DNA of 64,000 nt from Salvator merianae (GCA_003586115.2 QVOM02000073.1:33100468-33164467); one strand, 5' to 3'. Shown: positions 1 to 12,555, counted from the first letter of the stretch. The notes: a model not told the origin generated them from the letters alone. A program made the numbers and translations.

Positions 1-812
1 CCTGGTCAAGCTCTGGAGAATGAAATGCAACTAACATTACTGACTAGTGTATTGCTTAGTTCTGAGTAGACTTGAACATAATTGCAATGTGCATCTTTAG
101 CAAGCCCATTACTTTATTCTTGGTCTAAAATAGCAAGTTAAAGATATTGTTTTCTAGATCACCTTTATAGTTTTACCCATACAAAATAATGGCAATCAAT
201 ATTTATGACCTCAGCATTACTCTTCCATCAGAACAGAAGCATAGCATCATGTCAACTGATTGTCCACATGTGGCAGGAGTATGCACATGGGCTTCAAGAA
301 CCTTGACAGGCCCTTGTGCTGCTGTGAAGTGAAACTGATATTTCACTTCATAGCAGCATTAGAACTGGTGTGATTGCGGCATCATGACAAAGTGTGAACC
401 TGGCTTATATCTGAGGCACTACCCACACTGACTCTAAAAAGGCAATCTGTATGTGGTACCAACCAGTTGCCAGCATAGGAGTGGGAGGGTGAATTACTGA
501 AGTTCTGATGCAGCCCACCTTGTTGTCCAAAACTTTTGAATAAGTGGAATGCCACCCACAGAGACCAACTTTTCCAGCAGGATGTTTACCTGGACATCAG
601 ACATGTACAGTGGATGCTGCCTGGTACTCTGTATTTAGGGGTGACATTGGGGTGACACAACAAACAGATGACACCTTTATACCAGCTCCTCCCAAAAGGG
701 TGACCACAGAGTAAGAAACTCCACTCTGCAATTCAACGTTTTGGTGATTGTAGTGGGAGTTGACCACATCATGTGCAGTGATGTGTGATCACCCTACTCC
801 CCAGCTGACTCT

Positions 813-1533
813 GGGCCTTTCTGCACTTACCTTAGATCCAATTTAGCCACGTATTCAGCTTCAGGATCTCACTGGTCTGCACAGTAGTGCAAATCTATGA
901 GGTCCCTTCCACTGCTGGTATGCTCCTTCTGCATTAGATGGAGCATAATGCAAATCAGGGAGTCTGATCTGGATCACTGGTAGGCCTCAATATTGAGGTT
1001 ACTGACAGACCAGCCACGCCTCTATGTTCCTAACTACAAAGGGACCCATTTTGGCAGCACATAAGAACTTAAGAAAATAAGAACGTAAGAACATAAGAGG
1101 AGCCCTGCTGGATCAGGCTGCAGCCTATCTAGGCCAGGATCCTGTTTCACACAGTGGCCCACCAATTGCTTCTCGGCATTCTCAAGCAGAATGAAAAGGC
1201 AAAACCTTCACCTTCTCTTGACTCCTTGCAAATGGCCTGTCTCTTCACTCTGGAGGAAGTACCTAGGCATCCATTCTAGTAGCCATTGATACACAACAAA
1301 GTGTGCTGCTGAAATGGATTTCCTGTGGGCTCCGTGGCTAGGGATATTCATTCCTAGCCCTGTAGAGCCCTCGGAGCCCAGTCCTGAAGCTTGTGTGAGT
1401 TTCAGGGCTGATGTGGGCCTTGTCTTAGGCAGCACTTTTGTGCAGAGAATGCTGTTCCAGACCATGCCTTGCCGTGTTCCAGACCAATGGGCCTTAGTGG
1501 CCCAGAACAATGCAAGGTAAGTGCAGGTAAGCC
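813..1533. mobile_element. F1 non-autonomous DNA transposon, interrupted by a LINE
   Basis: The left end reads GGGCCTTTCTGCACTTACCT and the right end is an eroded inverted copy (GGTAAGTGCAGG). The middle carries the family hallmark, a palindromic segment around GACCCATTTTGGCAGCACA and GTGTGCTGCTGAAATGG. In this copy the two halves of the palindrome are separated by a LINE 3' end (1055-1297). Related copies lie at 10.2, 11.8, 17.0, 18.6, 22.0, 37.8 and 44.1/47.6 kb. No transposase is encoded. The target-site duplication is not clear because the right end is worn. Confidence 0.7.
1055..1297 (-). mobile_element. LINE 3' end (CR1-type), nested in F1
   Basis: Read on the minus strand this ends in the common squamate LINE tail: a 'gatccagcagggctcctcttatgttct' type sequence with short (TTCTTA) repeats. 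It matches the longer copy at 8093-9250 over its 3' untranslated part. Because it splits the F1 palindrome, it inserted after that F1 copy. Only the 3' end is present, as is usual for 5'-truncated LINEs. Confidence 0.65.
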
Positions 1534-1894
1534 TCCTGTGATCACCATTCATCACAAGTGAATGGAGCCTTAATATATCACAAAGAAAGAACTGCGTTTT
1601 ACCACCCCCCTCCAATCAAAATGCTAACATATGTATGGACTTTAATAAGAATGTAATGACCTTCCAGGATTAATTGTGGCATTTCATATGTATAGGCTTT
1701 TCTAATATCCATGAAAGCTGGTTATGACTTCATCAGGGTATGGGTCTATTTTCTATTTGTTACATACAGGTGCACCCCACTTTACATGGGGGTTACATTG
1801 CCAAAAAGTGTTGTGTAAAATGAATCTGTGCTATGAAATCCTACGAGTGTACTGTAAAACTGGGGGGAGGGTTAGGTAGACTACAGCTAAAAGC

Positions 1895-2130
1895 TCTATA
1901 GAATCATCGAGTTGGAAGGGACCTCCAAGGGGTTCAAAGTGAACCCCGTGCTCAGTGGAGGATTCACTAAACCTTCCCGGACAGATCCAGCTTCTGCTTG
2001 AAGACCTATGATTAGGTTACCTATTCCATTGACTGACAGCTCTTACTGTCAGGAAGTTTTTCCTGGTGTTTAACTGCATCAACTTCCATCCCATTGGTTC
2101 TAGTCCTGTCCTCTGTGGTAAGTGAGACAT
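1895..2130 (-). mobile_element. CR1 LINE 3' UTR fragment
   Basis: The plus strand begins with GAATCATCGAGTTGGAAGGG, the reverse complement of the classic CR1 3' terminus. It continues with the typical CR1 tail region (gaagtttttcctggtgtttaactg and a run ending in gttctagtcctg). Truncated and diverged; no reading frame remains. Confidence 0.75.
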
Positions 2131-2890
2131 CACTTACTTATTTTGCTATATTTGGATATTCTGGAATAAAGCAGGAGTGGGCAGCCTCTTCTGCCAGACT
2201 CGGGGACAGAGATGGCAAAAAAGGTACCAGTGAGGAATGGTTCGGAAGAGTCGGGGGGGGGGGGGCTCCAGAGGTGACCACATGACCAAAATGAGAAGCC
2301 TGAACATTTGATACCATGCAGTTCGCCACTTGACCTGGTAGTGAGCCTGAAACTTTCAGAGGCAAGGCTGCCACAGTATGATTCTATTTTGGTTGTGAAG
2401 GTAGGCTTCTGCCTTGTCCAGCTAAAGTGGTTGGCCACTCCTGAACTCATCTGGAGTGCTCTCAGCCCTTTATGCAGCCCTGTCCAGCTCCTCCTTTTTA
2501 TTGCCAGGTGAAAAGATCAACCAGTAACCTCTAGATCAGAAGGTGTGGAAAGAGTAGAGGAGGCCAGAAGAGTTGGAAGTGAGCACTGGAGAGGCAAAAT
2601 GTACTGCAGAGAATCCACAGCACACGTAAAATGGAATAGGTCACAAATAAGTTAATGAGTTGGAGGGAAATCTATGTAGATGGAATCTGTGTACAGTGGA
2701 GGATAATTGTATTACAGGGCTGTCTGTGCTGCATTTACTGAGTAAGTGGGGATGCCTCCCTATGCTGGTTAAAACCCACAATTATCCCAGCACAACATTG
2801 GGAATCTCAGATGTAGCTGAAACATTTCCAATATAGTCATGGGTTATTGGGTCAATAACCCAGATTTCCTATAATAGTTCCCCTTACCTT

Positions 2891-3031
2891 CATGTCTGCT
2901 AGCAGCTTCCAAAATGAGCTTGCTTGGGGCCACTGGAAGCCAACCAAGCACAGGAAGAATAAGAAAAAGAAGTGGATGGGAGCTTCCAGTAGCCCCAAGC
3001 AAGCTCATTTTGGAAGCTGCTAGCAGACATG
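2891..3031. repeat. Near-perfect 50-bp inverted repeat with 41-base loop
   Basis: The left arm is 2891-2940 and the right arm 2982-3031. The arms pair at 49 of 50 positions, and weaker pairing runs about 9 bases further outward. The sharp ends at CATG and the high arm identity suggest a recent fold-back event or constrained pairing. A transcript would form a long hairpin. No second copy was noticed in the window. Confidence 0.85.
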
Positions 3032-3270
3032 AAAGTAAGCCTGTAATTGCTCACAAGTTTTCTGGGGTCAGCAAGAGACAATTGCAGGATCTTCTTTAGA
3101 TACCACATTGACTCTTGCTGTCAGGAGGCAGCCTAGAAGTAGTATCAGTAATATTAATCATAGTAGCATAATTTTTTCATCAATAAACCAAAGACTGCAA
3201 ACTTACAGCTATATATGTAATTGCTATATTTGTTAATTTTCATTTATTCCCCACCCTGTATGGACACTGT

Positions 3271-3744
3271 GGCTGCCTCCAGACAGGCCCTAAACCCTGG
3301 AATTACTTGAGGGCTATATTTGGATTGCTGCATAAATGCGTGGCAATTCCCAACATAGCCCCAGGATATAAAGGAGAAATCCTGCAATATCACTATTCCA
3401 GGAAAAAGAACTCTCAAGTCAGATTTTCCTGGAATAGCGATATGAACTTACTTGTCTGGACACTTGCTCCTGGGAGCCACCATCTTGAAAATGGCCACTG
3501 CACATGGGTGGGCCCAAAACTGGGTTGAAAATGGCTGCCACACTTGCGCAGGGGGCAGTGATTGCAGACTTCTGGGTGTTTCATGCCATCAAAATACCAA
3601 AAGTAGGTGCCACAACATTGTGGGAACAAGTGCCCAGGTAGGTAAGGACTGCACTTGCCCCATGATTTTGCCCTGCCACCTGGCAAAAATGGCACAAGGT
3701 ATTTGTGGGATCTAAACAAGATCTCTCACCATCTGGAGGCAGCC
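3271..3744. mobile_element. F7 fold-back MITE, TSD TGT
   Basis: Starts GGCTGCCTCCAGACAGG and ends with the inverted CATCTGGAGGCAGCC. It is flanked on both sides by TGT (3268-3270 and 3745-3747). Inside, a second inverted repeat pairs 3387-3406 with 3424-3443 at 19 of 20 positions. No transposase frame. The 3-bp duplication and GG...CC termini fit a PIF/Harbinger-type non-autonomous element. Confidence 0.65.
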
Positions 3745-6003
3745 TGTGTTCTACTCCGTATTTTGTAAGGGTTGGTTGTACGGTCCCTCTGAGGTGCATA
3801 GGAAGGACAATTTCAGATACTGAGCATCCCAGGTTACCTCAGGAACTTCACTTACTGATTTATGGAACTATGAACTTCCTGATATACTTACTTTACTATC
3901 TATTTATAATTATCCCACTGTTCACTGTTGGGAAAGTTCAACAAAGTTCTGCTTTGCCCTTCTATGAACTGTGTCTGTACAGAAGGGAACCCACAAGCTA
4001 TATCAGTGTCAGAAATGTCTAGTACCAAAGGTCAATTGTATTACTGTTATATTGATATTTAATAAGTATTGAAAAATGGCCTTATTCACACTGAGTCTGA
4101 ACTCCCTATCCCCTTCTTTCAGACCTTTTCTTTATTTATGTGGCTCTTGTATGTTATTTGAAGTTACTACGGCAACCTATCACCATCTGGCGTTGTAAAG
4201 TATGATGAGATTTTGGTTGCTAGGTGCTGAAGTTTGCCATTTCTTTTTTTGTAGAGGTCTATGGTATTTCCACCTCCCCCAATTAGACTTGCACATTTTA
4301 ATCACAGGGATTATAACATACAAATTTACATTTCACAAAGTGATGTTGACATTGTGAATAAGCAGTTAGATATTACTTATTTAAATTTCAAACATTTTCC
4401 CCCATATAGGAATATTTCACAGGATATCTGTTAGGGTCAGCTACTTCTTTATTACAATTTTCTAAAGACTAGTGAATCTTTTCATACAATTTCTGTGTTA
4501 CCAGGGCATATCAAACATATACTAAAAGGATATCTCATTTTCTGGTAGTATCCTTCCATCTTTTTTAATAGTAGTAATAGATAAAAATGCACTAGCATCT
4601 TGCCACTCACTCTCCCTTTTCCCGAACTTGTTTATTTTATCTCTTCAAGTATTGTCAGCCAGTTTACCTTATTGACATTATTGTGCTAACAGTTTATGGT
4701 CACCACCAGGTAGTGAGGTATTGCTTTGCACGCAGACATTAAATCCGTGTTCCTTATTGATTGCTTATATTGTTCAGAGCCGTGTCTCTCCAAAGAAGAC
4801 TTCTTCCTCTACATTTTATTAAGTCTTCTCTCATCAGTCAAGTGTTTGCTGTGATTACACTTATTTTTACACATGTTTGACCTAGTTTCAATCATGCATA
4901 TCAGCATGGTGATTCATCATTAGACACGTTTGGCACAGGGCTAAACACAGCTGAAATGACATGTCATCAGGATTCCACTTGAACAACTTCATCTTATTGC
5001 AATTCTTATTGCTCTGCCTAAAAATTTCAAAACAATAAAGATCTCAGTCAGTGGCTGGGCTCATGGAAAGTTCTTTCATCCTAGATTATGAATCAGACAG
5101 AATCTGAAAAGGTGCAGTGATACTTGCTTCCTGCCTTCAGTCCAAGATTCTTATCATACCATTCCTTGTGGATTTGTTCAGTTCTGAAGTAGACTCAAGT
5201 TTTGTAATTTAGAAAAAAAAATTGTCAGGATAAATATATTTTCATTATAACTTTGAAACATGGCTTTTTGAAAATCTTTGTCAACTGCATGCTTGGAATA
5301 AGATAAGGAAATTAAAGGCACATTTCTTAACTAAAATGAAAGTAATTAGTGGAAATGTCAAGAATCCTTCAAAAGGGTCCCCCACCCAATAGTTGATTAT
5401 AAAGATACTGTATCTCCTTGGCAAACCCACTACTTATTTGTCTCCTTTCTAGTAACAATTAATTAGGAACTCAAAACTGGTACCAGAACACTTATTTCAC
5501 CCCTCTGAAAGTATAACTGTTTTCTTGAAACAAAGCATATCAGCTGTTAAATCATAGTGTTCCATTTAGGGCTGACAATTCTCTACACAGAAGCAAGGAT
5601 ACAGCCCCTTCCTCCTCTACTAGCTGATTTCAAAAGTTACCTCTATCATACAGATAAGTATTTTTCAGATAATTTTGATACAACTGAAAGATACCTTTGC
5701 CAAAGACTGTTAGAGATGCTGCTTTTACCGTAAGGCTTACTGTAAATCATCTGAGGTTGGAAAAAGGCAGGAAGCTGAGTAATATCCTTCAAATATAATT
5801 AAAGACATCTAAATTTGCAAAGCATTATATGATTTTACAGTGCATACTAGCAGTGATACATCCCACCTAATAATTAAGATCATGGCATTTGGCTAACAAA
5901 ACTGGTTAGTATAATTTTCACGTGCTGTATTAGAGAGGCAGATGATATTTTCATGCATACATAGGCACTAGCATATTTCTTCTCTTAAAAGTTAACTCCT
6001 GAA

Positions 6004-6006
6004 TAT

Positions 6007-6056
<50 letters not shown>
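6004..6056. repeat. (AT)n microsatellite with (CATA)n start
   Basis: A simple tract: a few ACAT/CATA units pass into about 17 AT units. Likely length-polymorphic; no function inferred. Confidence 0.95.
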
Positions 6057-7801
6057 CTGACCAAGCAGAGTATCAATAACAAATGGTACATAAATCCTTA
6101 CCTGAAAGATCTGAGGTTACCTGCTGGAATTATCTCCTTTTAGACTCCCAGAGACAGCTAAAGGTCTGAGAAGCACAAATCTAACTCCAAAAGCAGGAAC
6201 AGGTAATTGTTTGTGTGGTAATTTTCACTGTTTATATGACAGAAGTGTAGTGGATCTGCTCACGTAGGAACAAATAAAAAAAAAGCATCACCAAGTGAAC
6301 AGAAGCTACCATATGAGAGTAAAAAAAGACCTCTAGTGGTTGTAACCTGAAGTTAAAGAGGCTCTTTTCTTGCATTAAGTGGTAGACAAAATGGTTGGGT
6401 ATGTCAAAACTGCAGATAGTTTAAAGTGAAGTGTGACCTTGCTGTATTTATCATGATAAACAAATCACAGACTGAAACCACCTTTCTTGGGCCAGCTGTC
6501 TATGTGAAATTATGTGAAAAGTTGCTAAAATGTGCAGGAAGGTAATCTAATAAGTTTGGTGTTAAATTGATTGATATATATCCTTAACTGAATTTTGCGG
6601 AGGAGCCACATATGAGCATGCATTATTTCTTGGCAATGTAGCTGAATTATTAGCAAGCTAATTATATTTTTAAATGCATTCTGACGGAAATAAAAGTTTA
6701 ATTATTAAAATTCCATTCATTTGTATTTTTCGGTGTAGCTGAAGGAAATAAGCAGTCCTGGACATACTTACCTAAACTAGGTGTAAAATTCTCCCACTGT
6801 CAGTAAACAATGTGCAACTGTTTATACAATGTTTGTGGAATCTTTATGAAAACAGCCCCAGACATTTACATTGAGATAATGTCATTCAAGTCACATCTCC
6901 ACTTTCAGTGGAGGTGACTTTGTTCAAGGTGGATGGGGGGAGGTGTCTCCATCAGCGGCACCCCCCCCCGGTCTCCATTTTCCATATTGCTTCTGCACAG
7001 GGCAGGAACAAACTGCTTTGCAACAGAGGCACCTCCATGAGCAATCGCACTGAAAAACAGCCTGCGCAATCACTTCAAAGTTTCCTCCTGCTGCTGGAAG
7101 TGGAGACAGGTCAGCAGTGGGTGCCTCCTCAAGACAATGAGGTCACCCTATTCTGATAAGCGGAGATTCAACCTCAGTTGGCTAATGAGATCCATTTCCT
7201 ATTGTGAGTTCGAGACAGGAAATGGGCATCTAGAAGCATCATGGGCCCCTATCTATGGTATTCATCCTGAGTGGTGCACATAGAAGTACTGTATTCCTTT
7301 CCCTTTCTGCCTTCTGGTTTTTGACATACGTTTCTGATTTCATTTACTTCCCCATTATTTAAACAACTGGAGCACAGACAGTAGATACATGGTGGCAGGA
7401 CAACAGCGGAACAAGAAGATTTGCTTCTGCTAGCTCTGAGCTGTGCCCTACTGCACAGCACATAGGGACCTGGATCAGATCAGTAAAATACAATCAAGAC
7501 TACTTTCAACCACGCTATTGCCTAACTCTGCTGCTCTACAATCCTGATCCATAGGCCACTATTCTTTAAGTACATATTGATGTATGTGTTGTCGGAACTC
7601 TCTGAGCTGAATTTTCCATCTGCAGTCGTTTCAGTGCCCAACTAGGTAACATCTTTGAACTGCAAAACATTGCCTGTATATGTCTACATGCCAGATATTC
7701 ATCACTGTTACAAATTTTGATGCTGTGTATTACAAATGCAGTTGTTTGTTTGTGTAGCCCATCATAGATACTCACAATGGTACTCTTATTCTCTCTTGTA
7801 G

Positions 7802-7900
7802 AGTCATTTCGTGGCCTGCATGACAGCTATTTTGAATCAAATGGATGACCAGCATTATGTCTCATACATTGAAACTTTTCAGACAAGCTCAGACCTAGTG
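7802..7900 (+). CDS. DOCK2: DOCK2 internal exon (33 codons)
   Basis: Encodes 33 residues including the stretch [14 protein letters not shown] followed by [10 protein letters not shown], closely matching my recollection of vertebrate DOCK2 just upstream of the DFLMETF segment. The acceptor is a pyrimidine run ending TTGTAG and the donor is GTG|GTGAGT; both boundaries are phase 0. DOCK2 with ELMO1 activates RAC1/RAC2 in leukocytes downstream of chemokine and antigen receptors. This exon belongs to the helical (armadillo-like) region between the lipid-binding DHR1 and the catalytic DHR2 domain, so it is structural rather than catalytic. It is intact. The reading joins the next exon in frame across a 6.2-kb intron. 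Confidence 0.95.
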
Positions 7901-8092
7901 GTGAGTTTTCATGGGTGCAGTGAATTCCCATTCTCCATACCATTTAATGTCATGTCACAGCCAAGAATATTTCAAAATTTAGTGGTTAGCTACCAATGTT
8001 TTCTATGTGTTTTTGAGTCCACAACCTTACAAAGAGAGATAACAAGAATCTACAACACTATTTTATATGTGGGTTGTGAGTAAAATGTCTAC

Positions 8093-9250
8093 AAACGTAA
8101 GAGGAGTCCTGCTGGGTCAAGCCACAGCCCATCTAGTCCAGCATCCTGGGTTTGTTCACACTTTAGCGCTAGTGAGCATCTGGATGCTCACTAGCACAGT
8201 GCATCCACATTTTGTGGAGGCCCTAGGGATCAGTACACAGCATTTGCACCTATTTCTGGGTGCAAACATTGCAGGCCGTGGCTGTGCAGTCATGTGTCTG
8301 GTTGCCATAGCAGCAACTAAACGTTTCCACGGCTGCTGTCATAGTGGATGGCCAGTATTTGCATGCGAGTGCTGGAAGCCCATTTCTGAACTGTTCCAGC
8401 CCTGGCAGTATGGATGGCTGCTGCACCATGGGGACTGTTCCAGCTTTGAATTCTGGACATACTTAAGCAGAAGACGAAGGCAATACCTTCATTTGCTTTC
8501 GGCTCCCTGTAAATAGCCTTTAGATGCATCCTGCCTGTCTCTCCAACCTGAAGGCAGTATTTAGATATCAATTCTAGTAGCCATTATACACCTGACCTCC
8601 ATGCATTTGTCTAACCCTTTCTTAAATCTATCCTGGTAGTTGCTGTTGTCACTGCTTCTGGTAGTAAATTCTACAGACCCATGACCGTCTGAGTGAAAAA
8701 AACACTTCCCTTTTTTGGCCTGAACTCTTCTGCCCATCAGCTTCATATAGGGCCTGTCAACCTTTTCCACACTTTACATGATTTTAAATACTTCAATCAG
8801 ATCATCTCTTAAACAACATCTTTCAAGGCTGAAGAATTCTAGACATTACAGCCAGACTGATTTCATAAAAGAGGTTTCCACTCCCCTGATAATTCTGATT
8901 ACTCTTTAGTGCACTTTTTCCAGTTTCGCAGTATCCTTTCTGAGGTGTGGTGACCAGAATTGTACACAATATTCCAAACATGGCCTCACCATAGTTTTAT
9001 AAAAAGGCACAATGATGCTTGCCATATTATTTTCTATTCCTTCCTAATTACCCCTAGCATTGAATTTGCTTTTTTCAATGCTGGTGCACACTTGGTTGAC
9101 ACCTTCATTGAACTATCCACCAGAACCCCAAGGACCCTTTCCTGGTCTGTCACAGAAAGTTCAACCCCCATTAGTTTACAGGTGTAATGTAGTATCAGAC
9201 TTGATACTACCATGTGGAACATTTGCTCCATCCACTGTAATAACAGCATT
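8093..9250 (-). mobile_element. CR1-type LINE 3' half, interrupted by F2
   Basis: On the minus strand, 9249-9034 translates to a decayed reverse-transcriptase C-terminal stretch including LGVLVDSSMKVSTKCAPALK and KKANSMLGVIRK, typical of CR1 LINEs just after the RT fingers/palm. It is followed by the 3' UTR and the common 'gatccagcagg...cttatgtt' tail at about 8093. The 3' UTR is split by an F2 DNA transposon (8148 to about 8455), as shown by comparison with the uninterrupted copy at 1055-1297. Many stops; not functional. Confidence 0.8.
8148..8455. mobile_element. F2 non-autonomous DNA transposon (eroded)
   Basis: Left end GGGTTTGTTCACACTTTAGCG is a worn form of the F2 terminus. It is followed by the family's subterminal palindrome, GTGAGCATCTGGATGCTCAC (about 8172-8191). 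The body ('cagcatttgcacctatttctgggtgcaaac', then a 'gttccagccctggcagtatgg' type stretch) matches other F2 copies at 12.0, 35.7, 38.0, 39.6 and 51.2 kb. The right terminus is worn away. Confidence 0.6.
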
Positions 9251-9796
9251 TTGTTTTCCCCTCTTGCGCCCTCTTGCTGAGCCTCATAAAAGAGGTTTCA
9301 AAATAATTTTGCATATAGTTTGCAATTCCTGCTGCTCTGGGTATCATCATGAAAGATCTGGGGGTGCTGATGCTAATAATGTTGTTATTAGCATATTGAG
9401 GATGTTTTAATCTATGAAGTAGAAAGAAAAAGAAGTGGACATCAAGAGAGACTTAAGTCTCGCTTTTTTTTTTTAATGGATAAATACACTTGTGGCTAAG
9501 ACTGTCAGCTGCTTTGGTGATATTAATAATGAATTGGTGGCATTTCTTTAAATGGAAAGTGCCAATTAGAAGAGAGTGAACAGAAAGAAAACTTCTTCCC
9601 AGTAACAATGAGAGGAGAGGAACTATTTTCATCGTATAGTCATGGAACAGATAGTCACATTTGAAAAAATACCTTATGCTTCTTTTAAACTGTCTTTTTA
9701 CCACCTTGCTAATGTTTCAAACAAGAAAATCAATGTAACCTGTGCAGAACAAGCTTAATGTGTGCCTTAATGCAGTTATATATTCACAAGTGTATA

Positions 9797-9815
9797 GCAG
9801 CAGCAGCAGCAGCAG
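9797..9815. repeat. (CAG)6 in the loop of a small inverted repeat
   Basis: Six CAG units with a leading G. They are bracketed by AGTGTATA (9789-9796) and TATACACT (9818-9825), which are reverse complements. The triplet tract therefore sits in the loop of an 8-bp stem. Confidence 0.9.
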
Positions 9816-10205
9816 TTTATACACTGATGTATAACCACTGCTTGTAAAGCACTGTGCATTAATATCACTTATAACTTACACAAGCACGAATCAGTTCAGC
9901 AAAAGCTGGCAGCTGGAGGCCAAGGGAGGCATCCCATCCACCACTTGTGAACTGTTGCACAAAAAGCAGTACCAGTAGCCTTTAGCATCTACAATCAGAG
10001 TTGCAGAGATCCCCCGAACCATTCCCAGCCTTACCTCATCCCACTGCGCTCGCACTTTCACTTTAATGTGATCTTAATTCCATTTTAATCTGCCCTCTCT
10101 TACTCACTTCGCCAAAGACTCTAAATGCTGTACATGGCAAAGACAACTAATTCTGAATGCCAAATATAGGAGTACATTTATATAGGAATACATAGTATTT
10201 GCCTT

Positions 10206-10496
10206 GGGACCTTTCTGCACTTACCTTAGATCTGGAACAGATCCTCCTTAGGACCTTTTCTGACTGCACATTAGTACGGATCAAAGAGATTCCACTGGTA
10301 TGCTCTGTCTCTAATTCAGACAGAGCATAATCAGGACATCGAGGACTACCGGCATATCAGTTCTGTCTGGTCTGGATGTTGGTCGCATGCAGAAGGCATG
10401 TCTCCATTTCCAGACTACCGGGGGACCCATTTCAGCAGCGCAGCAAAGAGCATTGTTGAAATGGGTTCCCTGGGGACACCATGGCTAGGATAACTC
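10206..10496. mobile_element. F1 DNA transposon, left half
   Basis: Begins with a worn F1 terminus (GGGACCTTTCTGCACTTACC). It runs through the F1 body to the palindromic centre (GACCCATTTCAGCAGCGCAG and GTTGAAATGGGTTCCC), then ends shortly after at 'ggctaggataactcatt'. The right half is missing, so this is a truncated copy. Confidence 0.65.
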
Positions 10497-11794
10497 ATTA
10501 ACATAAAGACAACTGGCCAGTAAGTATGCAAACACTCCAAATTACATTTCACAAAGACTGTTTCAATTGGTTTTGATAGCAGCTGCAGGTACATACAGAA
10601 ACCAAACTGAACCAGTTTTGAGCTTAACGTTCCTTTGACTTGATAAAGTAAATTTTGAATCAGGATATTTTGCTGTTATTATTACAGAGTATTCAGCTTT
10701 AAGCCAAGCCTTATATGTGTTTTTGGGTGCTTAATCTTGATTGAATTGCAAAGACTGCTCAGAACCTGCTTCTATACTATTTTATGGAGAGTTGAGCAGG
10801 GGGAGAAAGTGGGAGAGACAAGCCTTGATTCAAAGGCTGCTCATGGCTTCCTGTTAGCTTGGCACAAGGTTCATGTCTAATGCTCAGATATGGTCTCCTT
10901 ATGTTCTTACAGCTTCGCCAATAAGCATGGTGTAGCTCAGTAGCTTTATGTGCAACATTAAATCGTATAAATTTTATCAAAAATTAGGTCATATCATAAG
11001 TTGGTAATTTTAACTTTCATAATGATCTCCGCTGTCTTTCCCATACTTTGCGCCTCTACAGAGTGCAGATGCTCACTAGCACTAAAGTGGAAACAGGTCC
11101 TTGGTCTCAGGGATCTGCCTAAATTCTGTACTACAAGGATAGATGCAAAGAATTACATTCAGCTTCTGTGCAATTTCCTTTCTGCATTTTAACACACATT
11201 TAGTACCATCATTATTCAAAGGACGATGGCCTCTCTAGCTGGCTTCCTGCTTTTAATGCATATAATTAATGATGATGGTGATCATCCTCATCATAATCTC
11301 TCTATAGTTTTGACAAGAAACTCCTCAGATATTTATTTATTTATTTATTGCATCTCTCACTATGTGTTCACATGTGTTTCACAAAAGTTTTTTTTTTCTT
11401 TTTGTTTCCTCCATGTAGCACTGTCTTCTTACTAAATGATGCACTTTTACATCAGTTTCATTAAGACTGCTAGTTATGCATGTTGGCCTCTTCTTGACCT
11501 TGATAGTTCTTCTGTTAATCTTTGGAATATATTACAAGTGAGCATCTATTATTGTTGTTTAGCATAGCATTCAAGTCTTTTAGAAAAAGTTTGCCCTCTG
11601 GATCTCCCCTTTCAGCTTCTTTTTCACCAGTCCCCTCACTTTCAAGAAGTTATGTCAGATGTGACTGAGTTGGTCACCACTCCCAATCAGGTCAACTACA
11701 TATCCTTCTCCCATCAAGCCCTAAATCCAGAATTATTTCTCACCTTGTCATTTCCACAACCAGGTGTTCCAGTACATAGTCGCTTATGGTATCT

Positions 11795-12555
11795 AAGGCC
11801 ATTTCCATAAATCTGACCAGTCCTGTTCCGAGAGAAGCAATCTGTCCCAAGCTGGGGCAGATTACTCCTGGCATAGAACAAGCTTGTCTGCATTGGGATG
11901 GCCTGTTCTGCACCAGCTCATGCCACCTTTGGAGCTTGCACCAGTTTCAAAGCCATTGCAGGGAACCTCTAAATGCTCCAAAGGTCAGGAACGAATGTCT
12001 GCACTTTAGTGCTAGTGAACATCCAGATGCTCACTAGTACAGTACATACTCACTCTGTGGAGGCCCTGGCATTTGGGAGCATCAGCAGACTCTCCCAAAC
12101 ACTACTAGCTATGGACAACTAAATTGTTGTCCACTGCTGTACCGGGAACAGCTAGACTGCTCCCAGTAAACAGCATTTGCACCTGCTTCTGGGTGCAAAC
12201 TCTGCAGGCCATGGAGCAGCTGTGGCTGTGCAGTATCATGCTGCATTCCCAGTTGCCATGGCAGTGGCTGGACTTTTTCACAGCCACTGTCATGGGAGCG
12301 GGGCAGAATTCACTGCAAATGCTGGAAGCCTGGTTCTGGACTGTTCCAGTCTTTGCAGTGCAGATAGCCACTGCACCACAGGGTCTGTTCCACCTTAGAA
12401 TGCTACTATTCTAAGGTGGAAAGTACTAACAGGCCCTCTGTCCTGTGTGGATGGAGCAAACTACACAGGAGCAGGGCCTCCCTTACACCACACCAGCATG
12501 TGGGAGACCAGTAGACCCTTTCTTGTTCTGCTCTAATGGCAACTGTGTAAAGGCC
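11795..12555. mobile_element. F1 DNA transposon carrying a nested F2
   Basis: The outer sequence (11795-11995) matches the right half of F1 in reverse orientation, for example GGGATGGCCTGTTCTGCACC and the 'aaatgctccaaaggtcaggaacga' part. The F1-like sequence resumes after 12435 (GGGCCTCCCTTACACCACAC) and fades near 12550. An F2 element occupies the gap, so F2 landed in F1 here. Confidence 0.6.
11996..12435. mobile_element. F2 DNA transposon nested in F1
   Basis: The left terminus is worn (TGTCTGCACTTTAGTGCTAG). It is followed by the F2 subterminal palindrome (GTGAACATCCAGATGCTCAC). The body has the F2 phrases 'gggtgcaaactctgcaggcc' and 'gctggaagcctggttctgg', and the right terminus is GAAAGTACTAACAGGCCC. 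About 440 bp, no coding frame with transposase motifs. Confidence 0.7.

Larger units (their letters stand above)
1..7801 (+). other. DOCK2: DOCK2 intron, 3' part (5' splice site outside window)
   Basis: This is the intron that ends at the acceptor before the first visible DOCK2 exon (pyrimidine-rich run, then AG at 7800-7801). Besides the repeats listed separately, I see no coding exon here. The exon expected just upstream was looked for by translation and not found. The stretches 1-812, 2131-2890 and 3745-6003 are AT-rich and without recognisable genes. At 2841-2861 there is a small perfect hairpin with 9-bp arms and a 3-base loop. At 1765-1880 a sequence beginning CAGGTGCACCCCACTTTACA resembles a pogo/Tigger terminal repeat, but no partner end was found. 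From 6890 to 7160 lies a G- and C-run-rich segment of unknown nature. Confidence 0.8.

Noticed and set aside
1765..1880. Possible pogo/Tigger terminal repeat (CAGGTGCACCCCACTTTACA...)
   Set aside because: No inverted partner or TA duplication found nearby; kept only as a remark in the intron entry.
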